Assembly: GCA_961205875.1 (NCBI GenBank)
Contig: OY540810.1
Coordinates: 26,970,001 to 27,034,000 of the forward strand
Length of the DNA stretch: 64,000 bases
Source: Sialis fuliginosa
Taxonomy: Eukaryota; Arthropoda; Insecta; Megaloptera; Sialidae
Direction: 5' to 3'
Numbering within the stretch: the stretch's first letter is position 1; every line of letters begins with the position of its first letter. Both the position numbers and the translations under genes were made by a program. The notes below the pieces were generated by a model, which worked only from the letters and a program-made list of their open reading frames with translations, was not told the origin of the DNA and ran no database searches. Shown here one piece after another: positions 24,668 through 37,071 of the stretch.

Positions 24668-26263
24668 TTTATCTTGATTTAATTATTTTCCTTCACTTAG
24701 ATACCCTAAGTGAATGTCAAGTCAAATTATATTTGTCTATACATCACTGTTATTGTAACAAGTGCGGAAGTAAAAACATTTTTTATAAATAATGTTGTAA
24801 CTTCGTACCTTTCCTACGTAACATATCGTAAATTCGTGAACACAATATTAAAGTCGTGAATGTCAAACGTCATACGGAGTCACTACCTTCTAACTTCACT
24901 ATACATATTTGGCAAAATGTATGGCCAGTGGTATTCAACTTTTTATTGTCCTTCAACCTTCGGTTAAACCACTACTAGCTCTACAATCTACAATGCTCTA
25001 CAACAGATCGGAGGTGGTCTTCAGCTTAACCGGCTCTAAAAATTTGTGTTATTGTTTTTTTTTGTTAAATTTTAGTAATCTGTTGAAATTGCTGAAAATG
25101 AACGACATATGCAGTGGCCAGGCAGTGACGTAGCTACAGGGTGACTGGACTGGCAGAAATCCAGGGGCCCCGACTTTTAGGAGGCTAACAACAGGTATCC
25201 AGTAACCTTTTTTTTGGTCACCTATCCCCTGGGTTGCTAAGATTTTTTTTTTTTTAGAGGGAAAAATTTGCCAGGGGCCATAAATTTGTAATTACGACAC
25301 TGGAAATATCATACAACGAATATCAACAATTTTTAAAAATAAAAAATGTATTGTTTCTTATATTATTGTTTTAACAACAATGGTAGTGGCAGGATTACCA
25401 ATAGGCTGAGCAAATTTTGACGATAGTAAAAAATGGGAATTTCTAAACAGCCTAGTTAAAAAAATATATATTCTAAATGGCCTAACATTTTAAATTCGTA
25501 ATTGTTGCCGCTGAGAGTACGACGTAATCTGCAGTTTCGCTAAAACGATTCAATAGAACAACCCGTGCGTCGCGGCATTGTAACGCGCGTCGAAACGCGA
25601 CTTACGTGTCAGATACAAAATCTGAAAGTATTTAATTTATTAATAATTATTATTGATCGAAGCATTCTGAACAATCAAAGAGATAAGAGACTATTTAATT
25701 TTCCTTGTATGCCTTTTCGATTTACCATGCGGCAATTGATGGCGATATCTCAGAATTGTTCATTTATGCATATTCACAAGTCACAAATTCTCAAAACCAT
25801 ACAAATTACAATAATTAGATATATGCTTCATCATTCATCAAAAATTATTTATACAAAAAATTTGTCAAGTATGATTCGAGCCTTAGCACTAGTGTACCGT
25901 ACCGTACAATTTTTCAATATTTAATAGTTCGTCTATTAAAAAACAAATAGTTACAAAAATACTGTAATTAAATCATTTTAAATTATTTTTAAAAAAGTGC
26001 GGTGAGTGCTAATAATACTCTTTTGATTTCATATTCTCATTTTTTTCAAATTTTTTCCACTATTTCTATCATTTTTCTGCAAGTTTGTATCTTTTTTAGG
26101 AACGGGGATTTTTTCGCCTAATACAAACAAAATAGTATATGTCGTAAAATATTGTACAATATTTACAAATACCTACCCATTTACACATACTATATTTGTA
26201 CGTTTATTAAAACGGATGTAACTTGCTGACAAATAATAAATATAATACCTTTAATATTCCATA
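24668..26263. other. ZIP9 promoter side and intergenic spacer
   Basis: The first 200 bases hold the 5' UTR and promoter of the ZIP9-like gene. At 25124-25310 there is a repeat that begins GCAGTGACGTAGCTACAGG and runs through CAGGGGCCCCGAC, another hAT-like fragment. A CpG-containing stretch at 25555-25610 precedes a 119-codon ORF (25565-25924) that shows no domain and has an all-hydrophobic AT-driven composition, so I do not call it. Confidence 0.5.
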
Positions 26264-26310
26264 CTAGGAATTCCACGTGGCTTCGCCCGCATTCATTTAA
26301 GAAAACTATT
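26264..26310 (-). mobile_element. probable Helitron 3' end
   Basis: Minus-strand reading gives GCGGGCGAAGCCACGTGG then AATTCCTAG, resembling the hairpin plus CTAG ends of the Helitrons here. The 5' end was not found, so its extent is unknown. Confidence 0.4.
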
Positions 26311-26843
26311 TTAATGTATATGTATATTTTTCATTAGGTAGTATCAAGTATAATTGTTTTCTTAATACGTGCTGACTGAATTATTTAATTAACATAATTC
26401 ATTGTTACTTTAATTTCATAAACACCACAACTACCTTTGACTTATTATTTTATTTAAAAAATTCGGTCAAGACATACACGGGTGTATGCCAATAAAATAC
26501 TGCTGGCGCCATTTTTAAGTTAGAAAAAAAAATAGAGTCAAATTATACTGATTGAGATTGAGATCTACATTTTGACACCCCACACGCCTTGGTATACATT
26601 TTTTTTTATTATTTGCTTTAAAGCCCACCATTTATGATTTAGAAAAAAAATAATAAAATGGATCCAAATGGATAATTCCATCAAAATCCAGAGTTATACT
26701 ACATGTATTTCATACGTGAGTAAATATCCTGAAAAGTTAAAGATTTTTTTTACAAAAAAATAAACATTTTTTTAATTTTTAATAAAATTTAAGAATTTTT
26801 GCCATAGTAAAACCGGAAGATCATTTTTTATTCCTTTTATGTG

Positions 26844-27168
26844 CGGTATTATAAAGGAACTAGCAAAATTTGCTAGCTTGCAAGCACTTCCAAATGAAGT
26901 TTCAAACATATCCGACAGTTCTCTTTAAGTTTTATGAAATGTTTGAAAATTTTTGCGCACGCGTGGTATGTAAATTAAATAAATATTATAACAGTGGTGA
27001 TATTATAAAAATTATTTTGTACGGTCAAAGTCGCCAACTGTGTTACAATTAGTTGAAGTATCACTGCTCTAAATTCCATAGCTAATCCATAGATACTAGT
27101 ACATAATTAATACCCCATTTGAGAGTGCTTGCAATCTAGCAAATTTTGCGAGCTCTTTTATAATACCG
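26844..27168. mobile_element. 325-bp MITE
   Basis: Inverted ends of about 45 bases (cggtattataaaggaactag... against ...gagctcttttataataccg) with few mismatches, including GCAAAATTTGCTAG and TTGCAAGCACT in both. The CCGGTATTATAAAG terminus recurs at 36834 and in part at 52015, so it marks a family. The 60-codon ORF inside is incidental. Confidence 0.75.
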
Positions 27169-28103
27169 GACATTAATTGCCGCCCAGGACCCTCGCAGTA
27201 CTAGGACCACCTTTCTCGCCCCTCCCGACATCTTAGTCTTCTATTGGTTATTTGTACCTTCATAAATATAATTATTTCAGGAAAACAGTTTAAAAAAAAA
27301 ACACAACCTTTATGAAGGTAGCTATTCGGTAAACCCTATAATTACATTTGTTTTGATAGTTACATTTGTCTTCCTGACAATTTAACATGCATGTCTTCAC
27401 ATCCACTATATAATCTTGTAAATCAAACATTATTTTTAACAATCAATCTAATTATTATTTTGCAACTAAAATAATTTTATGTTGAAAATTAGTAGTGCAC
27501 CGCTATTATATGCATCATACATCCGGTAAAATTTACATAAAATGAAAAAATCATTGAAAATATGTTATTTATTCGTATAAGTAAATACAATGTGATATGT
27601 TTGTTCTTTAAAATAGGTTAAGGAAATTTACTGAATTACCTACATACATATTCGTCATCGGAAATTCACAAAAGATTTTATATTTCATTTGAAATGTGTA
27701 CAAACACTGCTAACGTGTGTTATTAAATTGCCACATTTACACGTAGGTACTCTATAAGATCTTTATTATTACATACGTATTACACTTCATTAAAGGTCAT
27801 TACATATACATATGTAAGTAAAAGGATGTCATTTATTTTAACTTATTGAGGGCGAAATGACCTCTTTTATGCATCGAAAGGGTCCGCAATATTTTACAAA
27901 AAGGGATAGGCATATTAACTTTGCGTCGTAAAATATTATGAACACCTTATATATGGTTTATTAGTATTATTTTATTTGGTACTTGTCTATTATGTCCCCG
28001 GCACTTGCAGATGGCAGTGAGTACTATTAATTACAATATTTTTAAATAGATAAATACTGTATATTTGATTATTATTTTCGAAAACTGCAACATGATAATT
28101 AAA
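27169..28103. other. intergenic AT-rich spacer
   Basis: No gene or clean element is seen. It ends at the A that precedes the TC start of the Helitron. Confidence 0.5.
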
Positions 28104-28132
28104 TCCTTAATATATATAAAGCTCAACGTCTC

Positions 28133-28186
<54 letters not shown>

Positions 28187-29015
28187 CGTTAGTTACCTTA
28201 TCACTCGAGAACCACTTATCCGATTTACGAGTTTTTTTTTTTAATTCATAGGTACGTTCTCTGGCCAGGTTATAGGCTATATTTTTTTACGTTAGGTAAC
28301 ATAACAACAAAGCAGTGACGATAATAGTAAATCAAGTCGGAAAATATTTTGCCGTCGGCGCGCTGTTTTGTAATACGCTGCCTAAACCGTTCAATATAGA
28401 ACAAAATAATGTATTTAAGAATTGTGTAGAATCAAAAGTTCTACAATTAAGTCAGCGACACGATATGTCTAACTTTTATATTTAAGCCACAATGACTGCT
28501 TTTATGTTACAAAAAAAACATAAAATATTTGGGTTTTGTTTACATGGACTTATGACCTGCAAAACATTAATCCTTATCGAAATAAATGATTTCATCGTCA
28601 TAAGTACTTAATGTAGATATAGTTTGCCATTTACAGCATCCAATTTGGTCGTATAGTTTAGAAAATATCTTAAAATATATTTATAAAGGTAACATTTTAA
28701 ATGTATGGTGTCGTGCCGCATCGAAGCGATGTACATCAGACTGGATTCGCTTACGTTCGGTAGATATTCGGAGTCCCTCGGCTGACGTTTGAGTTAATTT
28801 TGTTTTCAATAATTAACATTTAAATTTAAACAGAACACAAATTATTTGTACTTTTTTCTTCTGATTCGTTTTTGTTAGGTAATTTAGGTATTGATAAATT
28901 ATTATTACAATAATAACTAATCGTGTTTGTACTTAATTAATTAAACTATATTTTTCAAAAATCCTAAACAATAATTCCGTAGTCTACGCGAGCGAAGCCG
29001 CGTGGGCCCAGCTAG
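28104..29015 (+). mobile_element. non-autonomous Helitron, copy 1
   Basis: Begins TCCTTAATATATATAAAGCT after A, has a TCTG microsatellite at about 28132-28187, and ends with the ACGCGAGCGAAGCCGCGT hairpin, then GGGCCCAGCTAG before T. 912 bp, no coding capacity. The internal motif CACTCGAGAACCACTTATCC is shared with the copy at 6388-7252. Confidence 0.85.
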
Positions 29016-29193
29016 TTATGTATAATGCGAAGATTGAATCGAACTGTCCTTGGTTAGGGTAATCTATTGCAATATATTGGGGTGAAATCGGTTTGGTTAG
29101 TTGGTTAATATGCAACAATAAATATTTAAACTAATAGTACACAGTTTACTCACATTGGCGCTGATCATATTATATAATTTATAATACATGAGA

Positions 29194-29243
29194 CAGGGCC
29201 GTAACTAGAGGCTCGGGGGCAAGAAGTCACCGAAGGCCTATAA
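29194..29243 (+). mobile_element. truncated 5' end of the hAT MITE
   Basis: The first 50 bases of the MITE that is whole at 30334-30526, starting CAGGGCCGTAACTAGAGGCT with its left target copy acatgaga before it. It is cut by the duplication junction to the second Helitron. Confidence 0.85.
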
Positions 29244-29272
29244 TCCTTAATATATATAAAGCTCAACGTCTC

Positions 29273-29326
<54 letters not shown>

Positions 29327-30155
29327 CGTTAGTTACCTTATCACTCGAGAACCACTTATCCGATTTACGAGTTTTTTTTTTTAATTCATAGGTACGTTCT
29401 CTGGCCAGGTTATAGGCTATATTTTTTTACGTTAGGTAACATAACAACAAAGCAGTGACGATAATAGTAAATCAAGTCGGAAAATATTTTGCCGTCGGCG
29501 CGCTGTTTTGTAATACGCTGCCTAAACCGTTCAATATAGAACAAAATAATGTATTTAAGAATTGTGTAGAATCAAAAGTTCTACAATTAAGTCAGCGACA
29601 CGATATGTCTAACTTTTATATTTAAGCCACAATGACTGCTTTTATGTTACAAAAAAAACATAAAATATTTGGGTTTTGTTTACATGGACTTATGACCTGC
29701 AAAACATTAATCCTTATCGAAATAAATGATTTCATCGTCATAAGTACTTAATGTAGATATAGTTTGCCATTTACAGCATCCAATTTGGTCGTATAGTTTA
29801 GAAAATATCTTAAAATATATTTATAAAGGTAACATTTTAAATGTATGGTGTCGTGCCGCATCGAAGCGATGTACATCAGACTGGATTCGCTTACGTTCGG
29901 TAGATATTCGGAGTCCCTCGGCTGACGTTTGAGTTAATTTTGTTTTCAATAATTAACATTTAAATTTAAACAGAACACAAATTATTTGTACTTTTTTCTT
30001 CTGATTCGTTTTTGTTAGGTAATTTAGGTATTGATAAATTATTATTACAATAATAACTAATCGTGTTTGTACTTAATTAATTAAACTATATTTTTCAAAA
30101 ATCCTAAACAATAATTCCGTAGTCTACGCGAGCGAAGCCGCGTGGGCCCAGCTAG
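29244..30155 (+). mobile_element. non-autonomous Helitron, copy 2
   Basis: Identical to copy 1. It is joined to the interior of the hAT MITE at its 5' TC, and its 3' CTAG is followed by the same flank as copy 1. Confidence 0.85.
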
Positions 30156-30333
30156 TTATGTATAATGCGAAGATTGAATCGAACTGTCCTTGGTTAGGGT
30201 AATCTATTGCAATATATTGGGGTGAAATCGGTTTGGTTAGTTGGTTAATATGCAACAATAAATATTTAAACTAATAGTACACAGTTTACTCACATTGGCG
30301 CTGATCATATTATATAATTTATAATACATGAGA

Positions 30334-30526
30334 CAGGGCCGTAACTAGAGGCTCGGGGGCAAGAAGTCACCGAAGGCCTATAAGTGTAAAATTCAAGTTG
30401 GCAACGAAAAAAAAGGTCATTAAAATCTAAGTTTATAATAAGTTAAGACCAAATAAAAAAAAGTTTTACTCTGCCGCGGGGCCCCCGGGGCACAGCCCCG
30501 CTGCACCGGTGGTAGTTACGGCCCTG
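30334..30526. mobile_element. 193-bp hAT-type MITE with 8-bp target duplication
   Basis: Ends CAGGGCCGTAACTA and TAGTTACGGCCCTG are inverted copies. The 8-bp direct repeat acatgaga lies at 30326-30333 and 30527-30534. An 8-bp duplication and CAGGG ends indicate the hAT superfamily. Confidence 0.88.
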
Positions 30527-30534
30527 ACATGAGA

Positions 30535-33500
30535 CTTGCACAACCACAAATGCCGGAGATATAATAGACGAGCAAGTACCTATTTATTATTTATTTTATT
30601 CATTTATTTATACATTTTGAGATTAATATATGAAATTTAGGGATTGTAACATTCTTAAACTATATATATGTTTGTATATTAGGTATTAACTTAATGTTCC
30701 AAAGCAAGACCGACATTAGTGATAGATTTTTTGCCGCCCTCCTTCAACACTTTTCGGACAAACCATTACATCAAGTCAATCATTAAAAATAGATTTTAAA
30801 TTCGATATACCTACTATAATAATTTATTCATTAATTAAAATTAAAAAATATATAAATATTATAATATAAGTATAAATTAACACCAGGGAGGGCGCAAAAA
30901 CCAACTTAATGGGACGAAAAATCGACATGACGGTGAAAAAAATAAGGTTCTCGATAATACCAGGGGAGCGTTTTCGGGTTTCTCTGGGGGTGCAGCAAAC
31001 TCTAGCTACGCCTCTGTACACAGCTTTATATGTTTTTTTTCTAAAAATTTCAAATTTTTAATTCATACATAGGAATTTAAGTTTGGCAATAAAATTTCCG
31101 ATATTTTCGTAAGAAAAACAATTGTTTTATCCATGTCTTGATGCTTTCGCGGTGATCTTGATATGGATCTTGACTTCCGGGTGTGAACCGCGTCCATTTG
31201 GTCGTTATCGTTCCAAATTACAATGCTTGTCATTTTTACTAGAATTTAAGCTGTTTTTCTCTGTTGGGCCGTACGCTGTTCCTTTGGCATGGCGCGACCA
31301 CCCGAGCGCTTTAAGGTTATATGTATAATAAAATTATAAGATTTTTAAATATTTAGTTTTATAGGAAAATTCATAAGACTTTTGTGTGTTTTTTCAAAAA
31401 AAATATTTACTGGTGCAATTTTAATTGTTTACAAAAAATATTAATAATTTAAATTTGAAAGTATTCACATTTGTATTGAAAAACTTTTATTTTTTTCGAA
31501 AATAGTCACATACATCACAATTTTTAAAAAAAAATTATAAAGGGCCCCTTGATCACTTACTGCCCCGGGGCCCTAGAGCCTCTAGTTACGGCCCTGTGAC
31601 TGCCCCATACTATTCAAATATTCACTAATTTTACAGTAGGCGCATAGCCTCAATACTCGGGGGCCAAATGGGCGTCAACTGAAATTAGTAATTTGTTTTT
31701 GTAATTTACTAAAACACTAATTTGATAAAAAATATAAATATCAAACCCGGAAATACTTTCACTTTATTTAAATGTCCTGGTATTGATTTAATAATTAACA
31801 TCCTTCGTGTTCATAGTTCTTTGCGAAATTGCATTTTTAAATTTTATGTCTCATAGAAGGACCCATTTCTTTATTTAGGATTTTTCACACATCTCGGGTA
31901 TTTTAAAAAACTTGTCTTAAAACTTATTTTGATAAATCCAATCGAAGCTTTCAAATCAGGAAATATGTTTATTTTATTTAAATGTACAAAGTGTGTGTTA
32001 TGACGATCGGGAGTTCTATAGAAAAAAAATAATTTGAACCTCATTTAAACCAAAATCACTTTTTGTTTTGAGATTGATAAAGATTTTTACTTTTTTATAC
32101 ATACATACATGAATTGTACTGTATAATGTATGTGTATATAAGAAAGTATAGTGATCATGAATAAGAAGCCATTGACAAAAAAACATTTTTTTAAACAAAA
32201 AAAATGTTATAACGATTTATAATAAAAACGTTTGATATAAAATCACAGAATAGTATAAAAAAGTCTTGTGCCGACAGTCTTGTGCGTGGCAATAAGACGA
32301 AGTCCATTGGAAGAATTCAATCATAGATAAATAAATAATATTTCGTTATTTATTATTATAAATTTTAGTAAAATTTATAATGGAGAAGACTTTAAAAATA
32401 TATAATTTATTCAAATTTTTCTTTCAGGAAATCTCCCTCCCTCATTTCATTAGAATTTCCGACATTTAAAAAATTGAACCTATTATTATTATTATTATTA
32501 AATTACACAAAAAATAAAAGTTTAAAATATTTTGCGCGATTAATCCTGCCAGTCAGCTTTTTGCGATGGGGGGGGGGGATATGACCAGGACCGCAACTAG
32601 AAGCTCGGAGGCCCCGAGGCAAGTGGTGGCTGAGAGGCCTCTAAAATATGCAAAATTAAAAAAAAATATTATAATTTTTAATTGGAAGACCTTTTTTTTT
32701 TTTGATCATATAAATTGTATTTAATCTACTTCTTATTAAATAATAAATAAATAATTTATAAAAAAAGGTCATTCAATTAAAAAATAACTGAAGACTTGTT
32801 TTACTCTTAATTTACTCAATTTTTCCTATTTACTTCTACTATTTTGTTCTTACTAGGAGTTTAAAAAAATATCTTTAAGTTTTCTCATGAAATAGACTCA
32901 TGGGGGGTGATTGATCATCTTAATCCCTCCCCCCCCCCCCCCCTATCTACGCCACTGCTGCCAGTCCAATACTGCCCAGCTTCCTATTATATTATATCAA
33001 ATGTATATTCTTAATATTTATTTAGAAGATTATAACATCTATTTTTATTAAAACCCGGTTTTTACATTGATCATTAAAAATATTAGCATTTAAAAAAATC
33101 ATTAGTAGGTAAGTGCAACGGGTTTAATTAGTTTAATAATAAAGCCTTTCTACCCTTTCTACATTCTTCACAATCTATCGTGAAGTTTGTCACATACCAA
33201 ATGTAAAGCTCAAAACGGCTGAGGGGTAAGACCGATGGTAATAATTTAAAAAAGAAAATAACTCTAAATATGAAACGAAACATTTCTATTTAATTGTTAT
33301 AAATAAGTAAAATAGAATGCTGAACACAAAAGTATCAATTATTATTTGGAATATTGTTCTCTAAATATCCTAAAGAAGGAAGTTAGTTAATCAATACTGC
33401 GTCGCGTCGGCCGTTTTGGTAGCTCCAGCTCCCAGTGCGAATATAAGTAATATTGATATTCGAAATGTTGCAGCCTTAGTATGAATAATTGAATCGTATA

Positions 33501-33571
33501 AATCGGTCGCGTGTTATTAATTTTAAATACAAATAAACAAAGCGATTAATAATGTGATGACGATTAATTGA
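30535..33571. other. intergenic repeat debris
   Basis: No gene is supported. It holds further hAT-like ends: CTCTAGTTACGGCCCTG ending at about 31596, CAGGACCGCAACTAGAAGC from about 32586, and terminus-like sequence near 31000 (CTAGCTACGCCTCTG) and 32945 (CTACGCCACTG). There is a G run near 32569 and a C run near 32930. The 68-codon ORF at 31122-31328 is GC-richer than its surroundings but unrecognised. From about 33390 the GC content rises. Confidence 0.5.
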
Positions 33572-33719
33572 ATGAAGTGTAATGTATTTAGCAAGTTCAA
33601 TAATACAAAAATGTCGGTTTGTAACCTAATCAGTGCGAAGGTCATGAAGTATACTTCATGCCAAATAGTGGGGCCACTGCACACAACATGTACCACAGAT
33701 ATAGAAGATGGAAGTAGTG
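33572..33719 (+). CDS. possible alternative first exon of the CD36-like gene (uncertain)
   Basis: An open stretch from ATG with more mixed codons than the surroundings and a GC-richer upstream 180 bases. It reads MKCNVFSKF..., with a second ATG (MSVCNLISAK) at 33611. A G|GTGAAT donor at 33719/33720 is in phase 1, the phase needed by the CD36 exon at 59516, and would give ...DIEDGSSG followed by the membrane segment. A phase-0 donor after 33748 would not join. It could equally be an unrelated short exon or chance. Confidence 0.25.
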
Positions 33720-33948
33720 GTGAATGTTTCAGTACAGTTGCATGGTCGGTAATATCAAACTTGTGTGTTTACGGTTGTTTTTTAAATTTTAAATAGTAAT
33801 TGTTTATCGTACGTATAACTCCAATTAATTGTATTTTAAAATTTAGTGATTTGTTTTATACTTCAGAATATATTTTGTGAAATGGTTAGGTTTTATAATT
33901 ACATTCAATTATATATATATTTTTTAATTTGATAAGTTTGTTTATATA

Positions 33949-34370
33949 CAGTAATATCCCGATAGTTGGGATCAATGAAAACCGCGTGAGTCGAATTCGC
34001 GTTGTTCGGGGTACATCTTTGCTTATAAGTTCATATAAATTGTGTTTAATTAGGACCAAGAGCCAACTAAAACACTAGTAGTGCATGTAGAAGAAAAATA
34101 TGTTTTTTTTTTACATATTACAAATAATATTAAAATAGATTAATTACATAAAATGAAGTTATTTCGACGTAGAAGGCTACATAAAATCTAACAAACGAGA
34201 CAACGATTTTTTCTTTTCGGGCAAAATTTCTTCGTAGCACGCTAATAATTTTGTTAACCCTTACTTTGTTGCTGAAACCGCGCTCTTCATTGGAATCTAT
34301 ATTTTCCAAAATTTGAAGATCAGAAACCGCGTAACTCTGAGTCGGGTTAGCGTAAGTCGGGGTATTACTG
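33949..34370. mobile_element. 422-bp pogo/Tigger-like MITE
   Basis: Ends CAGTAATATCCCGA and the inverse of CAGTAATACCCCGA are flanked by TA on both sides (33947-33948, 34371-34372). CAGTAATACC-CG termini and a TA duplication fit the pogo/Tigger branch of Tc1/mariner. The 87-codon minus ORF that overlaps it (34130-34393) shows no clear transposase motif. Confidence 0.65.
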
Positions 34371-34444
34371 TATTTGCAACTTTTTAAAAACATTTATAAG
34401 TATTAGGTACATACCACACTTAGCTATATTATGATATAACTGCA

Positions 34445-34670
34445 CAGGGGTTATTTTAAGAAAAAATTTCAAATTCAAATAAGTAGGTACCTACCTTATT
34501 TTCCTTTTTTTGCTTCAAATTTTGTATATTTCTCTGTTACAAATAATAGTGACTTTTTTTTTGTTCTACACGTACACTTTTATATTATAATTTCCTTTTT
34601 ACTTGAAATTTTTGAACTACACAAATTAGCTTTTAAAACAGCAGTTTTCATTTTTGAAAATATAAAAATT
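34445..34670 (+). mobile_element. one-ended copy of the CAGGGGTTATTTTAAG repeat
   Basis: Starts CAGGGGTTATTTTAAG and follows the complete member at 51889-52419 for roughly 220 bases, including ACTACACAAATTAGCTTTTA and GCAGTTTTCATTTTTG. The right terminus is missing. Confidence 0.6.
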
Positions 34671-35649
34671 CTAAGATTTTTTAACTCAATTTAATTATGT
34701 TGTATATAAATGAGTAAAATACGTTTTCATTTCCATCTATATTTATCAGTAAATAAGTGGTAAAAAGTAAAAATAATTCTTTACAAAAAAAGTACATAAT
34801 ATCTACACAGAATTAAAATTAATAAAGTTAATAAATATAAATAGCTATAGAAATGTAGCAACAAATTTATTATGAAGATAAAAAAATTTTTTCGAAAATA
34901 AAGTTTGTTAAAGAAAACAAAGTCTTCTTAGGAAGACCTCAGTAAAGGGATATAAAACAACTAAGTTATAATTACTTTCTTTGTAAATAAACAATAAAAT
35001 TGAATTTAAAAAATATATAAAAACAGCAATATTTTAATGTCTGGTGGAGCGTTTCTTATAATTAGCCAAAAATTATTACTTACTATCCCGTATCAAAATA
35101 TATACTGGGTCCAAAGTTTAAAAGTGGTTAGATAATTTCTTCTCTAAGCACAAATCGATCAAAGTTCTAAATTTTTATTTGTTGCAAGTAAATTAAGATA
35201 CAAGTATTTATCAATCCCAGATAGCAAAAATATACAATTACCGCAATTACTATAATATGACTATAGAAATAATGAACGGATCATATTTATGTAAAATTGC
35301 CATCTCTAAAATATTAGTTCAGTATTTGGAAATTTGGAAGTACTCTTTTTTTGAATAGTACTATTTTAGAGTATTCCGTTTACCAAGTCTTTCTTCTCGG
35401 GAATTTGTTCTTGAAGAATTCTCAAAAAAAGCATACATTTCATAATTCTCATTTTATTTTATATTTTCACATGCAATTATTTAATGATTAAAATATAATT
35501 TCTTAATTACTAATGATTTCATTACGATCATATCAGACAATAAAATATTATAGATAAAGTGGGAAAATGCATTGTTAATTGAAAATAAATATGCATGTAA
35601 CTATTGCCATGCGAAAGCAAAAAAAACATCTCGAGAAAAAAATAACTAA

Positions 35650-36826
35650 TGCCCGATCTACACGAGGCTAGTTCTTCAAGTTAGTGCTAGTAAGCTAGCA
35701 AGCTAGTAACTCTATCGCCAGGTAAACTAAATCAGCTTCGTTTTTATGTTAGCAAGCTAGGGAAGAAGCTAGAAAGCTAGCATCCTAAGGCAGGATAGTT
35801 TAATTGGATAGAGTAAAGGTATATAAAGACAGGTTAGAATTGACGTCACACAGGGGGTTTATTCAAATGTTATAAATGTATAAAAGAATATCTATAACAA
35901 AAAAATCCTTTATTTATTCTTGTTATCGTATTTTTTGATATTTTAACAACACGTACAATCAAATAAGTACAAATTCGACATTGCAAAATCATAAAAAAGC
36001 TGTCGCAGACAATTTGATTTATTCAGGAAAAGTCATTTTTACTATTCTTAAGTTGGCAATACGTTTTGTGATTCTGACAGCTTTTTTATGATTTTGCAAT
36101 GCTGAATTTGTACTTCTTTGATTGTATGTGTTGTAAAAATATCAAAAAATACGAAAACAAGAATAAATAAAAGATTTTTTTGTAATTGATAAAAATTTAA
36201 AAAAATTATAATATTCGAATATATCGCCTGGGTGACGTCTCATTCTCGCGTCAACGCTGATTGGTCAAGGAGCTGATGAGACTACCTTATCTTTATATAG
36301 GGTGACCAGGTCTCAGGTTTTGACCCCGGGTTTGCATAATGGTTATCCGGGTTCAGGGTTTCGGTGCAATTTCTGCTGATGACGAGTAATAAAAAAGGTC
36401 GTCAAAAATGGAGTAAGGGACGCAAAAGTGCAGATTAGGGTAGTAAATTTTATGAAATTAAAAATAAAAAGAATAAAATAAAAATAAAAAGGATAAAATA
36501 AAATAAAAAAGGGGTCTTCATTTACATTTCAGAGTTTACAAAAACTAAAATCTGATCATCCTATCTTTATATATCTTGGGATGGGGTTTTATTTTTTAAG
36601 CTATAGTAGCGTCCCCCACTACTCTCTAATTGCGTTTCTTCTGCGAACGCATTTCATTTTTCCCCACGGACTTATTACTTTGGATGTTATTCTTTGTGCA
36701 ATGATGCTGGATTAAAATTTGAGCATCATGTAAACCACTTTAGCGCTTGTGCCAATCCAGGATAGAAGCCGGAAATATCTAGCTTGCTATCCTAGTTTGA
36801 AAAACTAGCCTCGTGTAGATCGGACA
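35650..36826. mobile_element. 1.18-kb MITE with TAA target duplication
   Basis: Ends TGCCCGATCTACACGAGGCT and the inverse of TGTCCGATCTACACGAGGCT (one mismatch over 24 bases) are flanked by TAA (35647-35649, 36827-36829). A 3-bp TAA target suggests PIF/Harbinger. Repeated GCTAG motifs fill both subterminal regions. It has a nested foldback (about 35816-36303) and further debris at 36303-36560. Confidence 0.7.
35816..36303. mobile_element. foldback MITE nested in the 35650-36826 element
   Basis: Long imperfect inverted repeat: tgacgtcac, ttattcttgttatcgtatttt, acaatcaaa and gcaaaatcataaaaaagctgt recur in inverted order. The right end holds GATTGGTCAAGGAGCTGATG. It is the same family as 56547-57363; the left arm has lost the part equivalent to CTCATCAGCTCC. 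Confidence 0.65.
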
Positions 36827-37071
36827 TAATTCCGGTATTATAAAGATTCGAGAACTCGATACCAAAGTATCAAATTTAAATAACACTTGTCTGACTTGTC
36901 TGGTGTTTATTAAACTCCAAAAATTGTAAGAACATTTATGGACAAGAATGATTTAAATTAATTTATTGATATAGATAAAAATGCGATGGATGATAATAAC
37001 TTATTATTAATTTATAATTTATATAATAGAATAATTAATGTACAGTATATATTTATACAGTCCATATTACC

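Larger units (their letters stand above)
28102..30383. repeat. perfect 1,140-bp direct tandem duplication
   Basis: Sequence at 28102-29243 reappears at 29242-30383 with an offset of exactly 1,140 and no difference that I can find, including the length of the TCTG microsatellite. Outside it the flanks differ. The unit consists of a complete Helitron (912 bp) plus 228 bp of its right flank, which ends inside a hAT MITE. It is either a very recent event or an assembly duplication. Confidence 0.95.

Noticed and set aside
25565..25924. 119-codon ORF on the plus strand upstream of the ZIP9-like gene
   Set aside because: Composition follows AT-rich DNA (Ile, Leu, Asn, Lys), no domain, no splice context, no second exon.
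28130..28190. TCTG array considered as CRISPR-like or satellite DNA
   Set aside because: A simple microsatellite inside the Helitron, without spacers.
33572..33796. Independent single-exon gene of 74 codons
   Set aside because: The frame past 33748 becomes AT-driven and no domain is seen; at most it is a first exon.
34130..34393. 87-codon minus ORF overlapping the pogo-like MITE
   Set aside because: No transposase motif that I can identify; it spans the element border into flanking DNA.
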